Shown here piece by piece: positions 9,066-16,850 of a DNA stretch of 64,000 bases (position 1 is the first letter of the stretch; the number at the start of each line of letters is the position of its first letter). Below the pieces are notes generated by a model. The model ran no database searches, was not told the DNA's origin, and was given only the letters and a program-made list of their open reading frames with translations. Source of the stretch: Mesobacterium pallidum (GTDB lineage Bacteria; Pseudomonadota; Alphaproteobacteria; Rhodobacterales; Rhodobacteraceae); contig NZ_JAIMID010000002.1 in the NCBI RefSeq assembly GCF_019966535.1, positions 372,001 through 436,000 of the forward strand. Direction: 5' to 3'. A program made the position numbers and the translations under genes.

Positions 9066-9079
9066 TGACCGACCGGTCA
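9066..9079. promoter_or_regulatory. TetR-type operator palindrome, site 2
   Basis: TGACCGACCGGTCA, perfect arms TGACCG/CGGTCA, in the divergent region between the catabolic operon and tctC, about 65 bases before the tctC start. It lies in mirror orientation to site 1. Confidence 0.7.
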
Positions 9080-9109
9080 CCCCCTAGCTTTCCCGTGACT
9101 CGGACCAAC

Positions 9110-9123
9110 CAACCGGTCGGTCA
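9110..9123. promoter_or_regulatory. TetR-type operator palindrome, site 3 (imperfect)
   Basis: CAACCGGTCGGTCA keeps the right arm CGGTCA and the central CCG of the left arm, with two mismatches. It ends 21 bases before the tctC ATG and would block ribosome or polymerase access if bound. It is a weaker match than sites 1, 2 and 4. Confidence 0.5.
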
Positions 9124-9144
9124 ACCCAAGGGAGGAGACTTGCA

Positions 9145-10122
9145 ATGACCCAATTCACCCGCCGCAGCCTCATGGCAGCAGCCGGCCTCGCAGCCGCAAC
9201 CGTACTGACGCCGATGGGCGCGCTGGCACAATCCGGCCAGCCGATTCACCTGATCGTGCCCTATGGCGGCGGCGGCCTGATCGACGGCCTCGTGCGCGAG
9301 ATCGGCGACATGATGTCCCAAGAACTGGACCAGCCGGTCGTGGTCGAGAACAAGCCCGGATCGAACGGAATCATCGGCGCGACGCTGGCCGCCGCGGCCA
9401 AGCCGGACGGGCTGACCTATTTCATCGGCGCCACCGGCCCGCTGTCGCTGAACGTGCTGCTGCGCGACGGTCTGACCTACGACCTCGACAGCTTCGAGCC
9501 GGTCGGCACGATGATGAGCGGCCCGCTGACGGTGACCGTGCCCGCCTCGATGGGCGTCAACGACCTGGACGAGCTCAAGGCCTATGCCGACGAACTGGGC
9601 CAGCCGCTGCGCTACGCGACGCTTGGACCGGGCTCGGTGACGCACCTGTTCGGCAAGGTCCTGCAGGACAAGCTGGACGTTGAAATGGTCGACGTGGCCT
9701 ATGCCGACAACCCCTCGGCCGTGGTCGACCTGATCGGCGGGCTGAACGACCTGAACTTCTCGACCCCGATCTCGCTGGTCAAGCACGAGGAAGCCGGCGA
9801 CCTGAAGATGCTCGCCATCTCTTCGCCCGAGCGGCACGAGAAATTCCCGAACCTGCCGACCACGACCGAGTTGGGCTACCCCGAGCTGGTTTCGTCCTTC
9901 TGGTTCGGCGTGCTGGCCCCCAAGGGCACGCCCGAGGCCGAGATCGCCCGCGTCTCGACCGCCCTGCAAAACGCGATGCAGAACGCGGACCTGCAAGCAA
10001 AGATGAACAACGTCGGCATGACCCCCGAGGTCGGCGGCCAGGAGGCCATGCAGGCCCAGCTGGACTGGGACAAGGACTTCTGGGGCACGGTCATCACCGA
10101 GAACGGCATCACGCTCGAGTGA
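9145..10122 (+). CDS. tctC: TctC-type periplasmic substrate-binding protein
   Basis: 325-residue extracytoplasmic binding receptor of a TTT transporter (Bug/TctC family). It has an N-terminal signal peptide with a twin-arginine-like start (TRRSLMAAAGL) and an Ala-rich core ending ALAQS. The family motifs IHLIVPYGGGG, VVVENKPGSNG and LPTTTELGYPEL are present. GGAGGAG lies 8 bases before the ATG. It is divergent from the operon that ends in tctB-tctA, with three TetR-type palindromes between, so it most likely serves that permease. A rho-independent terminator follows. The ligand cannot be read from sequence; the linked genes suggest a carboxylic acid degraded as a CoA ester. Confidence 0.93.
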   Translation: MTQFTRRSLMAAAGLAAATVLTPMGALAQSGQPIHLIVPYGGGGLIDGLVREIGDMMSQELDQPVVVENKPGSNGIIGATLAAAAKPDGLTYFIGATGPLSLNVLLRDGLTYDLDSFEPVGTMMSGPLTVTVPASMGVNDLDELKAYADELGQPLRYATLGPGSVTHLFGKVLQDKLDVEMVDVAYADNPSAVVDLIGGLNDLNFSTPISLVKHEEAGDLKMLAISSPERHEKFPNLPTTTELGYPELVSSFWFGVLAPKGTPEAEIARVSTALQNAMQNADLQAKMNNVGMTPEVGGQEAMQAQLDWDKDFWGTVITENGITLE

Positions 10123-10145
10123 TCCGCGCTCCCCGTCGGATTGCG

Positions 10146-10175
10146 AAAGCCCCGGTCGTCTGGCCGGGGCTTTTT
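10146..10175 (+). terminator. Rho-independent terminator after tctC
   Basis: Stem AAAGCCCCGG / CCGGGGCTTT with an 8-base loop followed by a T-run, 24 bases after the tctC stop. Confidence 0.85.
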
Positions 10176-10211
10176 CGTTGTGCCTTGCTCAGCGCCCCGG
10201 GACGGGGGCAC

Positions 10212-10832
10212 CTACCTGGCGACCACCCCGCCCAGCAGGATGTCGGCATATTGGTCCACGATCTGCTCGGGCGTCAGCGCCTGACCCGGGTCGTGCCAGC
10301 GGTGCATCCAGTTGATGCCCGACAGCACCAGCCGCCCGGTCATGGCCGGGTCCACGTCGTTGAATTCTCCGCTGGCGATCCCGTCCTTGATGATGTCACG
10401 CAGCATCCGCTCGAACTCGCGCCGGCGGGCCAGGCGACGCTCCATCCGGTGGCGGTCGGGATCGGACCAGAAGGCATTGCTGGCCGCCACCCAGGCAGAC
10501 CGGTGCTCGGCAAAGAACCGGGCCGCGGCGACCATGAAGGCGCGCAGCTTGTCCGCCGAACTGCCATCCGCGGGGATGCGGCTGCGCACGAAATCGTTCA
10601 GGTTCTTGGTCGCGGAAAAGGCGATGCGGGCGTAGATGTCTTCCTTGCTGACAAAGTGGTGATAGAGCAGCGCCTTGGACACTCCGGCCGCCTGGGCAAT
10701 GTCGCGCATCGACGTCGCGTCGTAGCCCTTTTCGGCGAACAGCGCCGTGCCGATGTCGAGGATCGACTGCATCCGCTCGCTCAGGACGCTTTCCTCATCC
10801 GCCACGTCGCCGTCTGTGGTCTGATCTTCCAT
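10212..10832 (-). CDS. TetR/AcrR-family transcriptional repressor
   Basis: 206-residue TetR-family regulator. The N-terminal helix-turn-helix spans about residues 20-68, with TALFAEKGYDATSMRDIA and the recognition helix VSKALLYHHFVSKED. The ligand-binding C-terminal half contains FMVAAARFFAEHRSAW. The start MEDQTTDGD at 10832 follows CAGGG; a longer frame upstream lacks a ribosome site. The palindrome TGACCGTGCGGTCA lies 45 bases upstream and is shared with the tctC/hydratase promoter region, so it probably represses itself and the acyl-CoA/TTT genes. Acyl-CoA thioesters are a common effector for this type of regulator, but that is inference. Confidence 0.9.
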   Translation of the reverse strand: MEDQTTDGDVADEESVLSERMQSILDIGTALFAEKGYDATSMRDIAQAAGVSKALLYHHFVSKEDIYARIAFSATKNLNDFVRSRIPADGSSADKLRAFMVAAARFFAEHRSAWVAASNAFWSDPDRHRMERRLARRREFERMLRDIIKDGIASGEFNDVDPAMTGRLVLSGINWMHRWHDPGQALTPEQIVDQYADILLGGVVAR

Positions 10833-10876
10833 GCACCCTGCCCGTTTGCCGCATCTGCACATTGTTCGCATAGGAC

Positions 10877-10890
10877 TGACCGTGCGGTCA
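10877..10890. promoter_or_regulatory. TetR-type operator palindrome, site 4 (autoregulatory)
   Basis: TGACCGTGCGGTCA, perfect arms TGACCG/CGGTCA, 45 bases upstream of the tetR start. Its last three bases are the stop codon of the neighbouring LysR gene. It matches the sites at 8982 and 9066. Confidence 0.7.
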
Positions 10891-11805
10891 AGCGGCCCCA
10901 CGCCGGCAGACATCGCCCCAGTGCGCCACGACGAAATCGATGTAGATCCGCAACTTGGCGGGCACGTAGGGCGCCTGCACATAAGTGACGAAGATGCCCT
11001 CGTCGAAGGTGGCATTCGTGACCCGCGTGCTCGGCAGCAACTCGACCAGCCGGCCCGAGGCGATGTCGGCCGCCACGGTGTATTCGTCGAGCAGGGCGAT
11101 GCCCCGCCCCGCCCGCGCCATCTCGAGCAGCACGAGGCCGTTGTTCGACACGAACCGCGCCGGAACCATGTATTCCTCGACCCCCTCGCCCACCTGGAAG
11201 CGCCAGTAGACCGGCTCGTGGCTGAGCCAGTAGACAAGGCAGGCGTGGCCCAGGATGTCGGCCGGCGCCTGAAGCGGCGGCGCCAACGCAAGGTAGTCGG
11301 GCGCGGCCACCAGGATGCGGCGGCTCTGGAACAGGCGGCGGCGGACCAGGCCGCTTTCCTCGGGCGGGGCGATGCGGAAATCCAGGTCGAACCCGTCCTC
11401 GCGCAGCCGCACGGGCTGTTCGGAAAGGTTCAGGTCGACCACGAGATCCGGGTGCAGCTCCTGGAACACCGGTTGCAGCCGCGCCAGCACCGAGACGCCG
11501 AACATGGTGCGCGAATGCACGCGCAAGAGCCCCCGCGCGATGTCCTGCTGCGCGCTGGCCGCCGTCTCGGCCGCCTTGACGCTGGCCAGGATCTCGCGCG
11601 CATCGCGCAGGTAGGTCTCGCCGCTCTCGGTGAGGCCCAGCGCGCGGGTGGACCGGTGCAGCAACGTGACGCCCAGGCTCTCTTCCAGCTCGTTGACGTG
11701 GCGCGACACGCTGGCCGGGGACAGACCGTAAAGCCGCCCCGCCGCGGAAAAGCTGCCCGTCTCGGCCGTCGCCACGAACAGCGCCATGGCGCGAAACTTG
11801 TCCAT
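10888..11805 (-). CDS. LysR-family transcriptional regulator
   Basis: 305-residue LysR regulator: N-terminal winged helix-turn-helix (MALFVATAETGSFSAAGRLY, then SVSRHVNELEESLGV) and a periplasmic-binding-like effector domain. The start at 11805 (MDKFRAM) is preferred because AGGTGG is just upstream; an in-frame GTG at 11820 is possible. It is divergent from the flavin-dependent monooxygenase gene at 11913, the usual layout for a LysR protein and its target, with a perfect inverted repeat between them (11814-11830). Its stop codon lies inside the TetR operator of the next gene. Confidence 0.9.
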   Translation of the reverse strand: MDKFRAMALFVATAETGSFSAAGRLYGLSPASVSRHVNELEESLGVTLLHRSTRALGLTESGETYLRDAREILASVKAAETAASAQQDIARGLLRVHSRTMFGVSVLARLQPVFQELHPDLVVDLNLSEQPVRLREDGFDLDFRIAPPEESGLVRRRLFQSRRILVAAPDYLALAPPLQAPADILGHACLVYWLSHEPVYWRFQVGEGVEEYMVPARFVSNNGLVLLEMARAGRGIALLDEYTVAADIASGRLVELLPSTRVTNATFDEGIFVTYVQAPYVPAKLRIYIDFVVAHWGDVCRRGAA

Positions 11806-11813
11806 GTCCCACC

Positions 11814-11830
11814 TTTTCACGAAATGAAAA
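11814..11830. promoter_or_regulatory. Inverted repeat, probable LysR binding site
   Basis: TTTTCA-CGAAA-TGAAAA, a perfect 6+5+6 inverted repeat of low GC content just upstream of the LysR start, in the 107-base divergent region with the monooxygenase gene. Its size fits LysR boxes. Confidence 0.5.
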
Positions 11831-11912
11831 ACTCAAATGCAAATAGACCCCGTTATCCCGCAGGGCGCAATAATCTATTCTGACAGGGAACATGAAACAG
11901 GGAGGAAGCGTC

Positions 11913-12983
11913 ATGGACTTCGGAGCCTTCATTCTCGCGCAGCAGCGCGGCTATCACCAGACCTCGCACGAGGTCATCGCGAACTCGGTCGAACAGACCG
12001 TCCACGCCGAGCAATGCGGTTTCAGCAACGCCTGGTATGCCGAGCACCATTTCAACAACTACTCGCTGTCGCCCTCGCCGCTGATGATGGTGGCGCATAC
12101 GGCCGGCCTGACCAAGACGATCCGCCTTGGCTCGGCCGTCTGCATCCTGCCGCTGTACCACGCGCCCCGCTTCCTGGGCGAAGTCGGCCTGGTCGACTCG
12201 CTGTCGGGTGGCCGGCTGGAGCTGGGCATCGGCTCGGGCTACCAGGATTTCGAATTCCAGCGCTTCGGCACCAACCTGGAAGACAGCGGCAAGATCTTCG
12301 AAGAATATCTCGACGTGCTGCCGAAAGCGTTCAAGAACAAGATCTTCGAACACCATTCCGAGCATCTGGACATCCCGCCCTCGTCGATCGCGACGCGGCC
12401 GATGCAGGACCCGATGCCGCCGCTGTGGATCACCACCGGCAACCCGCGCCTGCGCGAACGCGCCTTCCGCGAGGGGCACAACCTGTTCGTCACGGCCCTG
12501 CTGGGTGGCCTTGACGCGATCAAGCGCACACGCGGCCAGGTCGACGAGGCCATCGAGAACTCGGGCACCGACGGGTCGAAGTCGCGCCTTGGCTTCCTGC
12601 GCGTCGCCTATGCCTCGGACGACCAGGCCGAGATCGACCATTACCTCGAGAATGCGCTGTTCCAGCGCCGCCTGTCGTTCAGCCTCAAGGCCCGGACGCA
12701 GCAGACCGACGACGGCTACCTGATGAAAGAGGTGCCGACCGACACCGACCCGACCATCGAAGAGCTGCGTGCCAACCTGCCCGTGGGCTCGGTCAACCAG
12801 GTGATCGACAGGATGCTGGCCGAGATCGAGATCCTCAAGCCCGACCACATCGCGCTGCAGACCCAGCTGGGCGACTTCTCGCAAAGCCGGATGCTGCGGC
12901 AGATGGAAGTCTGGGGCGACAAGATCATCCCGGCGATCCAGAAAGAGGTCGGCGCCGGCACCAAGCTGGTCGCGGCGGAGTAA
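11913..12983 (+). CDS. LLM-class flavin-dependent monooxygenase (luciferase-like)
   Basis: 356-residue bacterial-luciferase-family monooxygenase that would use reduced FMN and O2. Family segments visible are WYAEHHFNNYSLSPSPLMMV, the barrel strand IRLGSAVCILPLYHAPRFL and SGGRLELGIGSGYQDFEF. The start MDFGAFILAQQ at 11913 is chosen because GGAGG lies 7 bases upstream; an in-frame ATG at 11892 lacks this. The flavin reductase gene follows after 5 bases, so the two form a two-component monooxygenase under the divergent LysR regulator. The substrate is unknown. Confidence 0.92.
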   Translation: MDFGAFILAQQRGYHQTSHEVIANSVEQTVHAEQCGFSNAWYAEHHFNNYSLSPSPLMMVAHTAGLTKTIRLGSAVCILPLYHAPRFLGEVGLVDSLSGGRLELGIGSGYQDFEFQRFGTNLEDSGKIFEEYLDVLPKAFKNKIFEHHSEHLDIPPSSIATRPMQDPMPPLWITTGNPRLRERAFREGHNLFVTALLGGLDAIKRTRGQVDEAIENSGTDGSKSRLGFLRVAYASDDQAEIDHYLENALFQRRLSFSLKARTQQTDDGYLMKEVPTDTDPTIEELRANLPVGSVNQVIDRMLAEIEILKPDHIALQTQLGDFSQSRMLRQMEVWGDKIIPAIQKEVGAGTKLVAAE

Positions 12984-12988
12984 CGGGG

Positions 12989-13783
12989 ATGCGCATCGTT
13001 CTCACCCCCGGTGCCCTGCCCCGGCTCGAGGGCGCGGCGGATTTCAAGCGCTTCTCGGTGGCGGTGGACCCGATCCTGATGGACGACCTCGCCACCGCGA
13101 CGGCGGCCATCGGCGACATGGCGGACGAGGCCCACGTCTGGGTCCGCCCCGACGCCCTGCGGGCGCTGTCGCCGCTGGCAGGCGACGCGGGCTGGCGCAC
13201 GGGGCTCGAAACCATGATCGGGTTGGCGGCCAAGCACGGCTGGACCAACGCGCGCGGCGAAATCCGCGCCCATGTCGAACCGCTGGCCGCCCATCCGCCG
13301 GTCGAGGTCGGGGCCTTTCGCGACGCCATGCGCCGCTTTGCCTCGGGCGTCTGCATCGTGGCCGCCGGCCAGGGCGCGGCGCGTTGCGGCATGACCGTCT
13401 CGGCCTTTACCTCGGTCTCGGCCGAGCCGCCGATGATCCTCGTCTGCCTGAACCGCAGCGCCGCATCGCATGACTGCGTGACCGGTGCGGGCACCTTCAG
13501 CGTCAATATCCTGAGCGCCAGCCAGGAAGAGCAGGCGATGCTGTTCGCCGGCCAGCGTGGCCGGCACGGGGCCGATCGCTTCGATGCCGACTGGCTGGAT
13601 CTTTCCGGCGCGCCTGTGCTGCGCACGGCGCATCACGCGCTGGTCTGCACCGCCGAGGCGCAGCATGCCTCGGGCAGCCACACGGTGCTGATCGGCCGCG
13701 TCATCGCGGCCCGGTCGGGCGAAGATGACGGCGCGCTGCTGAACTACAACGGCGCGCTGCGGCAAGGCACCTGGGCGGCCTGA
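12989..13783 (+). CDS. Flavin reductase with an extra N-terminal domain
   Basis: 264-residue protein. From about residue 108 it is a flavin reductase of the HpaC/RutF type: FRDAMRRFASGVCIVAAG, CGMTVSAFTSVSAEPPMILV, TFSVNILS and a final GALRQGTWAA-like segment. It would supply FMNH2 to the monooxygenase just upstream. The first about 105 residues (ADFKRFSVAVDPILMDDLAT, then TGLETMIGLAAKHGWTN) are not part of the usual 160-residue reductase and form a separate domain of unknown role, possibly for docking to the oxygenase. It is co-transcribed with the monooxygenase (5-base gap). Confidence 0.85.
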   Translation: MRIVLTPGALPRLEGAADFKRFSVAVDPILMDDLATATAAIGDMADEAHVWVRPDALRALSPLAGDAGWRTGLETMIGLAAKHGWTNARGEIRAHVEPLAAHPPVEVGAFRDAMRRFASGVCIVAAGQGAARCGMTVSAFTSVSAEPPMILVCLNRSAASHDCVTGAGTFSVNILSASQEEQAMLFAGQRGRHGADRFDADWLDLSGAPVLRTAHHALVCTAEAQHASGSHTVLIGRVIAARSGEDDGALLNYNGALRQGTWAA

Positions 13784-13876
13784 TCTCCCCGCCCGGCGCG
13801 CCGGGCTCGGGCCACCCAGCAGACACGTTCAGACCACCATGCGGGCGGTCCGGGTTCCCCGGGCCGCCCGTTGCGC

Positions 13877-14401
13877 TCAACCCTCCCGGCGACCGATGGC
13901 ATAGACCGGGTCATGCGGGAACACCCCGCCGATGGGCACGCGGACACCGAACCGCTCGGCCTCGGATCCCTCGGGCACCTCCTGCGGATCGACCCAGTCA
14001 TAGACCACGGTGCGCTCGGCGATCCGCCACTCGTCGCCGCGCCGTTCGAAGAGGTCGCAGTAGCGCCCGGACAGCATCACCTGCCGCTCGACCCCGTCGG
14101 GGCCCGCGCCGCGCTGGAGCGCGTGGAAATAGCTCTCCACGGCAGCTTCGGCCTCGCCCCGGAATTCGATCAGCACGTTGGTGATGTGGTGGATGTTCCG
14201 CGCCCCCCGCGCCCAGGCCCCTCGCACGCGTTCGTAGAACTCCTCGACCGGGCCCGAGGTCGCGCCGTGGCAATCGTAGGCACCCGGCCAGTAGGCCGAC
14301 ATCAGCGCCGCCTCGTCCGCGCGGTCGATCCCGCGCGCGTAGCGATAGAGGCAATCCCGAATCGCCTCGCGCGCCAAGATGCTGTCGCTTGTCACCTGCA
14401 T
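13877..14401 (-). CDS. SnoaL-like / nuclear transport factor 2 fold protein
   Basis: 174-residue protein of the SnoaL-like NTF2 fold. The opening helix AREAIRDCLYRYARGIDRAD and the DLFERRGDEWRIAERTVVYD segment are the family hallmarks, seen in ring-hydroxylating dioxygenase small subunits, isomerases and dehydratases. The start at 14401 (MQVTSDSILA) follows GGCAGGG; the frame continues upstream without a better site. It stands alone, convergent to the flavin reductase gene, so its partner is unknown. An enzymatic role is likely but not shown. Confidence 0.8.
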   Translation of the reverse strand: MQVTSDSILAREAIRDCLYRYARGIDRADEAALMSAYWPGAYDCHGATSGPVEEFYERVRGAWARGARNIHHITNVLIEFRGEAEAAVESYFHALQRGAGPDGVERQVMLSGRYCDLFERRGDEWRIAERTVVYDWVDPQEVPEGSEAERFGVRVPIGGVFPHDPVYAIGRREG

Positions 14402-14578
14402 GGCCCTGCCCCTTTGCCCGTTTCCGATCACGGCGCAGGCTACACGTCGCGGGCGCCGTGACAACCGAGATCGCCGCGCGCCCTTTTGCCTGTCCGCGCG
14501 GGTCTTTCCTGATAGGCTCATGTCCGCAGCACCCGACACGCCCCCTGCCGGGCGACTTCAGGCCCGGAAAGGACCGAC

Positions 14579-16462
14579 ATGACCGCCGACTTCATGTTCA
14601 TCACCTTCACGATCTTCCTTGCCGGGATGATCGCCGTCCCGCTGGCGTCTCGCTTCGGCCTCGGGTCGGTCCTTGGCTACCTCATCGCGGGGATCGTGAT
14701 CGGGCCGGTCCTGCACTGGGCCGGTGTCGATGTCGTTGCCCTGCAGCACTTCACCGAGTTCGGGGTGGTCATGATGCTGTTCGTCATCGGGCTCGAGATG
14801 CAGCCCCAGGTGCTCTGGGCCATGCGGGCGCGGATCTTTGTCATGGGCGGGCTTCAGGTCGGACTGACCGCGCTTGCGGTCATGGCGGTGGCGATGCTGC
14901 TGGGCCAGTCCTGGACCATCGCCCTGGCCATCGGGCTGGTCTTTGCCCTGTCGTCCACCGCCATCGTCACGCAGACGCTGAACGAAAAGGGCCTGATGCG
15001 CAGCGACGGCGGGCAGGCCAGCTTTTCCGTCCTGCTGTTCCAGGACATCGCCGTGATCCCGATGCTGGCACTGATCCCCCTGCTGGCCCTGCCCGAGCTG
15101 TCCGAGGCGCTGCACCACGGCGACGACCACGGCGGCGGGCATGGCGAAGCGGCGCTGAACCTGAACCTGGTCGAAGGCCTGCCCGGCTGGCAGGTCGCGC
15201 TGGCCACGCTGGCCGCCATCGGCCTTGTCATCGTCGCCGGGCGCTACCTGACCGGCCCGATCTTTCGCTACGTCGCCAAGGCGCGGCTGCGCGAGCTCTT
15301 CGTCAGCACCGCGCTGATGATGGTGCTCGCCATCGCGCTCCTGATGACCATGGTGGGCCTGTCGCCCGCGCTTGGCACCTTCCTGGCCGGGGTTGTCATG
15401 GCCAACAGCGAATACCGGCACGAGCTGGAAAGCGACATCGACCCGTTCAAGGGCATCTTCCTTGGCGTCTTCTTCATCACCGTGGGGGCCAGCATCGACT
15501 TTGCCCTTCTGGGCGAAAACCTCTTGCTGGTGGTCGGCCTCACGCTGGGGCTGATCGTGTTGAAATGCGGCGTCATGCTGGTGCTGGGCCGGGTGTTCCG
15601 GCTGGCCGGCGGCGACAAGTGGCTGTTCGGGCTGGGCCTTGCGCAAGCGGGGGAATTCGGCTTCGTGCTGGTGTCCTTCACCGTGGCCAATGCGGTGATC
15701 CCGGGGCCGGTCGCAGACCTGCTGCTGCTGATCGTCGCCCTGTCGATGCTGCTGACGCCGGCGCTCTTCATCCTCTACGACCGGGTCATCGCCCCGCGCT
15801 ATTCGCGCCAGCAGGACCGCGCGGCGGACGAAATCGCGCCAGGCGGCAAGATCATCATCGCCGGGCATGGCCGGTTCGGCGGCATCGTCAACCGGGCGCT
15901 GCAAGCCGCCGACTACCCGACCACCGTCATCGACTACAGCAACGAGCAGCTGGCGATGCTGCGCCGTTTCGGCATCAGCGCCTATTTCGGAGATGCCACG
16001 CGCCCCGACCTGCTGCATGCCGCCGGCATCGACGAGGCGCGCATCCTCGTCATCGCCATCGACAACAAGGACGCCGCGACCGAGCTTGCGCGCTACATGC
16101 ACGAGCATCACCCGCATGTGCACGTGGTGGCCCGTGCCATCGACCGCTGGCATGTCTACGAGCTGTGGGAAGCCGGGTGCCGCGACATCATCCGCGAGAC
16201 CTACGACAGCTCGATCCGCGCGGCCCGGTCGGTCTTCGAGGCCATGGGCCATGCGCGCCCCGAGGCCGAGCGGCTGCTTGGCGTCTTCGAGGACTGGGAC
16301 CGCCGCACCATGATCGAGACCGCGCAGGCCTACCTGCAAAGCGAGGATCCGCACAGCGCGGACAGCGACTATTCCCGGCTTGTGCGCGACCACCTCGAGT
16401 CGTGGGAGGCCGAGATGAAAGCCGAGATGAAGGCGGCCCGCGAGGCGTCGCAAGCGCAGTAA
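14579..16462 (+). CDS. CPA2-family cation:proton antiporter, KefB/KefC type
   Basis: 627-residue monovalent cation:H+ antiporter with about 12 membrane helices (residues 1-400) and a cytoplasmic Rossmann TrkA-N/KTN domain starting at GKIIIAGHGRFGGIVNR (around residue 423). The family motif ALSSTAIVTQTL is near residue 125, and LGTFLAGVVMANSEYRHELE and LAQAGEFGFVL follow. A His/Gly insertion HHGDDHGGGHGE sits in the loop near residues 178-190 and could bind metal. By homology it exports K+ under electrophile or pH stress. GGA lies 8 bases upstream of the ATG. It stands as a single gene. Confidence 0.9.
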   Translation: MTADFMFITFTIFLAGMIAVPLASRFGLGSVLGYLIAGIVIGPVLHWAGVDVVALQHFTEFGVVMMLFVIGLEMQPQVLWAMRARIFVMGGLQVGLTALAVMAVAMLLGQSWTIALAIGLVFALSSTAIVTQTLNEKGLMRSDGGQASFSVLLFQDIAVIPMLALIPLLALPELSEALHHGDDHGGGHGEAALNLNLVEGLPGWQVALATLAAIGLVIVAGRYLTGPIFRYVAKARLRELFVSTALMMVLAIALLMTMVGLSPALGTFLAGVVMANSEYRHELESDIDPFKGIFLGVFFITVGASIDFALLGENLLLVVGLTLGLIVLKCGVMLVLGRVFRLAGGDKWLFGLGLAQAGEFGFVLVSFTVANAVIPGPVADLLLLIVALSMLLTPALFILYDRVIAPRYSRQQDRAADEIAPGGKIIIAGHGRFGGIVNRALQAADYPTTVIDYSNEQLAMLRRFGISAYFGDATRPDLLHAAGIDEARILVIAIDNKDAATELARYMHEHHPHVHVVARAIDRWHVYELWEAGCRDIIRETYDSSIRAARSVFEAMGHARPEAERLLGVFEDWDRRTMIETAQAYLQSEDPHSADSDYSRLVRDHLESWEAEMKAEMKAAREASQAQ

Positions 16463-16615
16463 CGGCATTTGGCCAGTTCGTCGGCCATGGCGCGTTCCTG
16501 CCAGCCGATCACGGCATTGGGGCCGATGCCGCGGGGGCTTGTTCCGCAGAGGCCCACACCTCGGGATGGCTTACCCCGTATCACCGGGGTCTGCGACGAT
16601 GCAGGCCAGCGGGAA

Positions 16616-16850
16616 AAGCCCGAAGAGGCCATGACCCAGTTGCGGCAGGTCGCGGTGCCGCGGGGTCAGGGCGCGAAGATCGCGGGCGCGGTTCCGCAGA
16701 TCGGCCTGAAACAGCCGGCCAACCGCCGCAGGGGACATGATCGTGGCGGCATGGACCCTGATCAGCTCAATCGGGTGAAGGCGTTTGAGCAGGAGAATCC
16801 CCGGCTTCGGCGCGCGGTCTCGGACCGGACGCGGGGCCAGCTCGTGTCGC
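16616..16850 (+). pseudogene. Remnant of an IS3-family transposase orfA
   Basis: A frame here reads PEEAMTQLRQVAVPRGQG, then AGAVPQIGL, MDPDQLNRVKAFEQENPRLR and RRAVSD. This matches, in order and spacing, the orfA protein of IS3-family elements (helix-turn-helix, then leucine-zipper segment). The usual YYRWRxxYGG segment is degenerate, no convincing start codon is present, and homology stops near 16835, where the sequence turns into the 3' end of the RTX gene read on the other strand. No orfB follows. Confidence 0.65.

Noticed and set aside
16463..16615. Copy of the tRNA-Leu 3' end as the far attachment site of the island
   Set aside because: No match to the tRNA 3' sequence (GTTCGAGTCCCTTCACCCGC) was found by eye near the left boundary.
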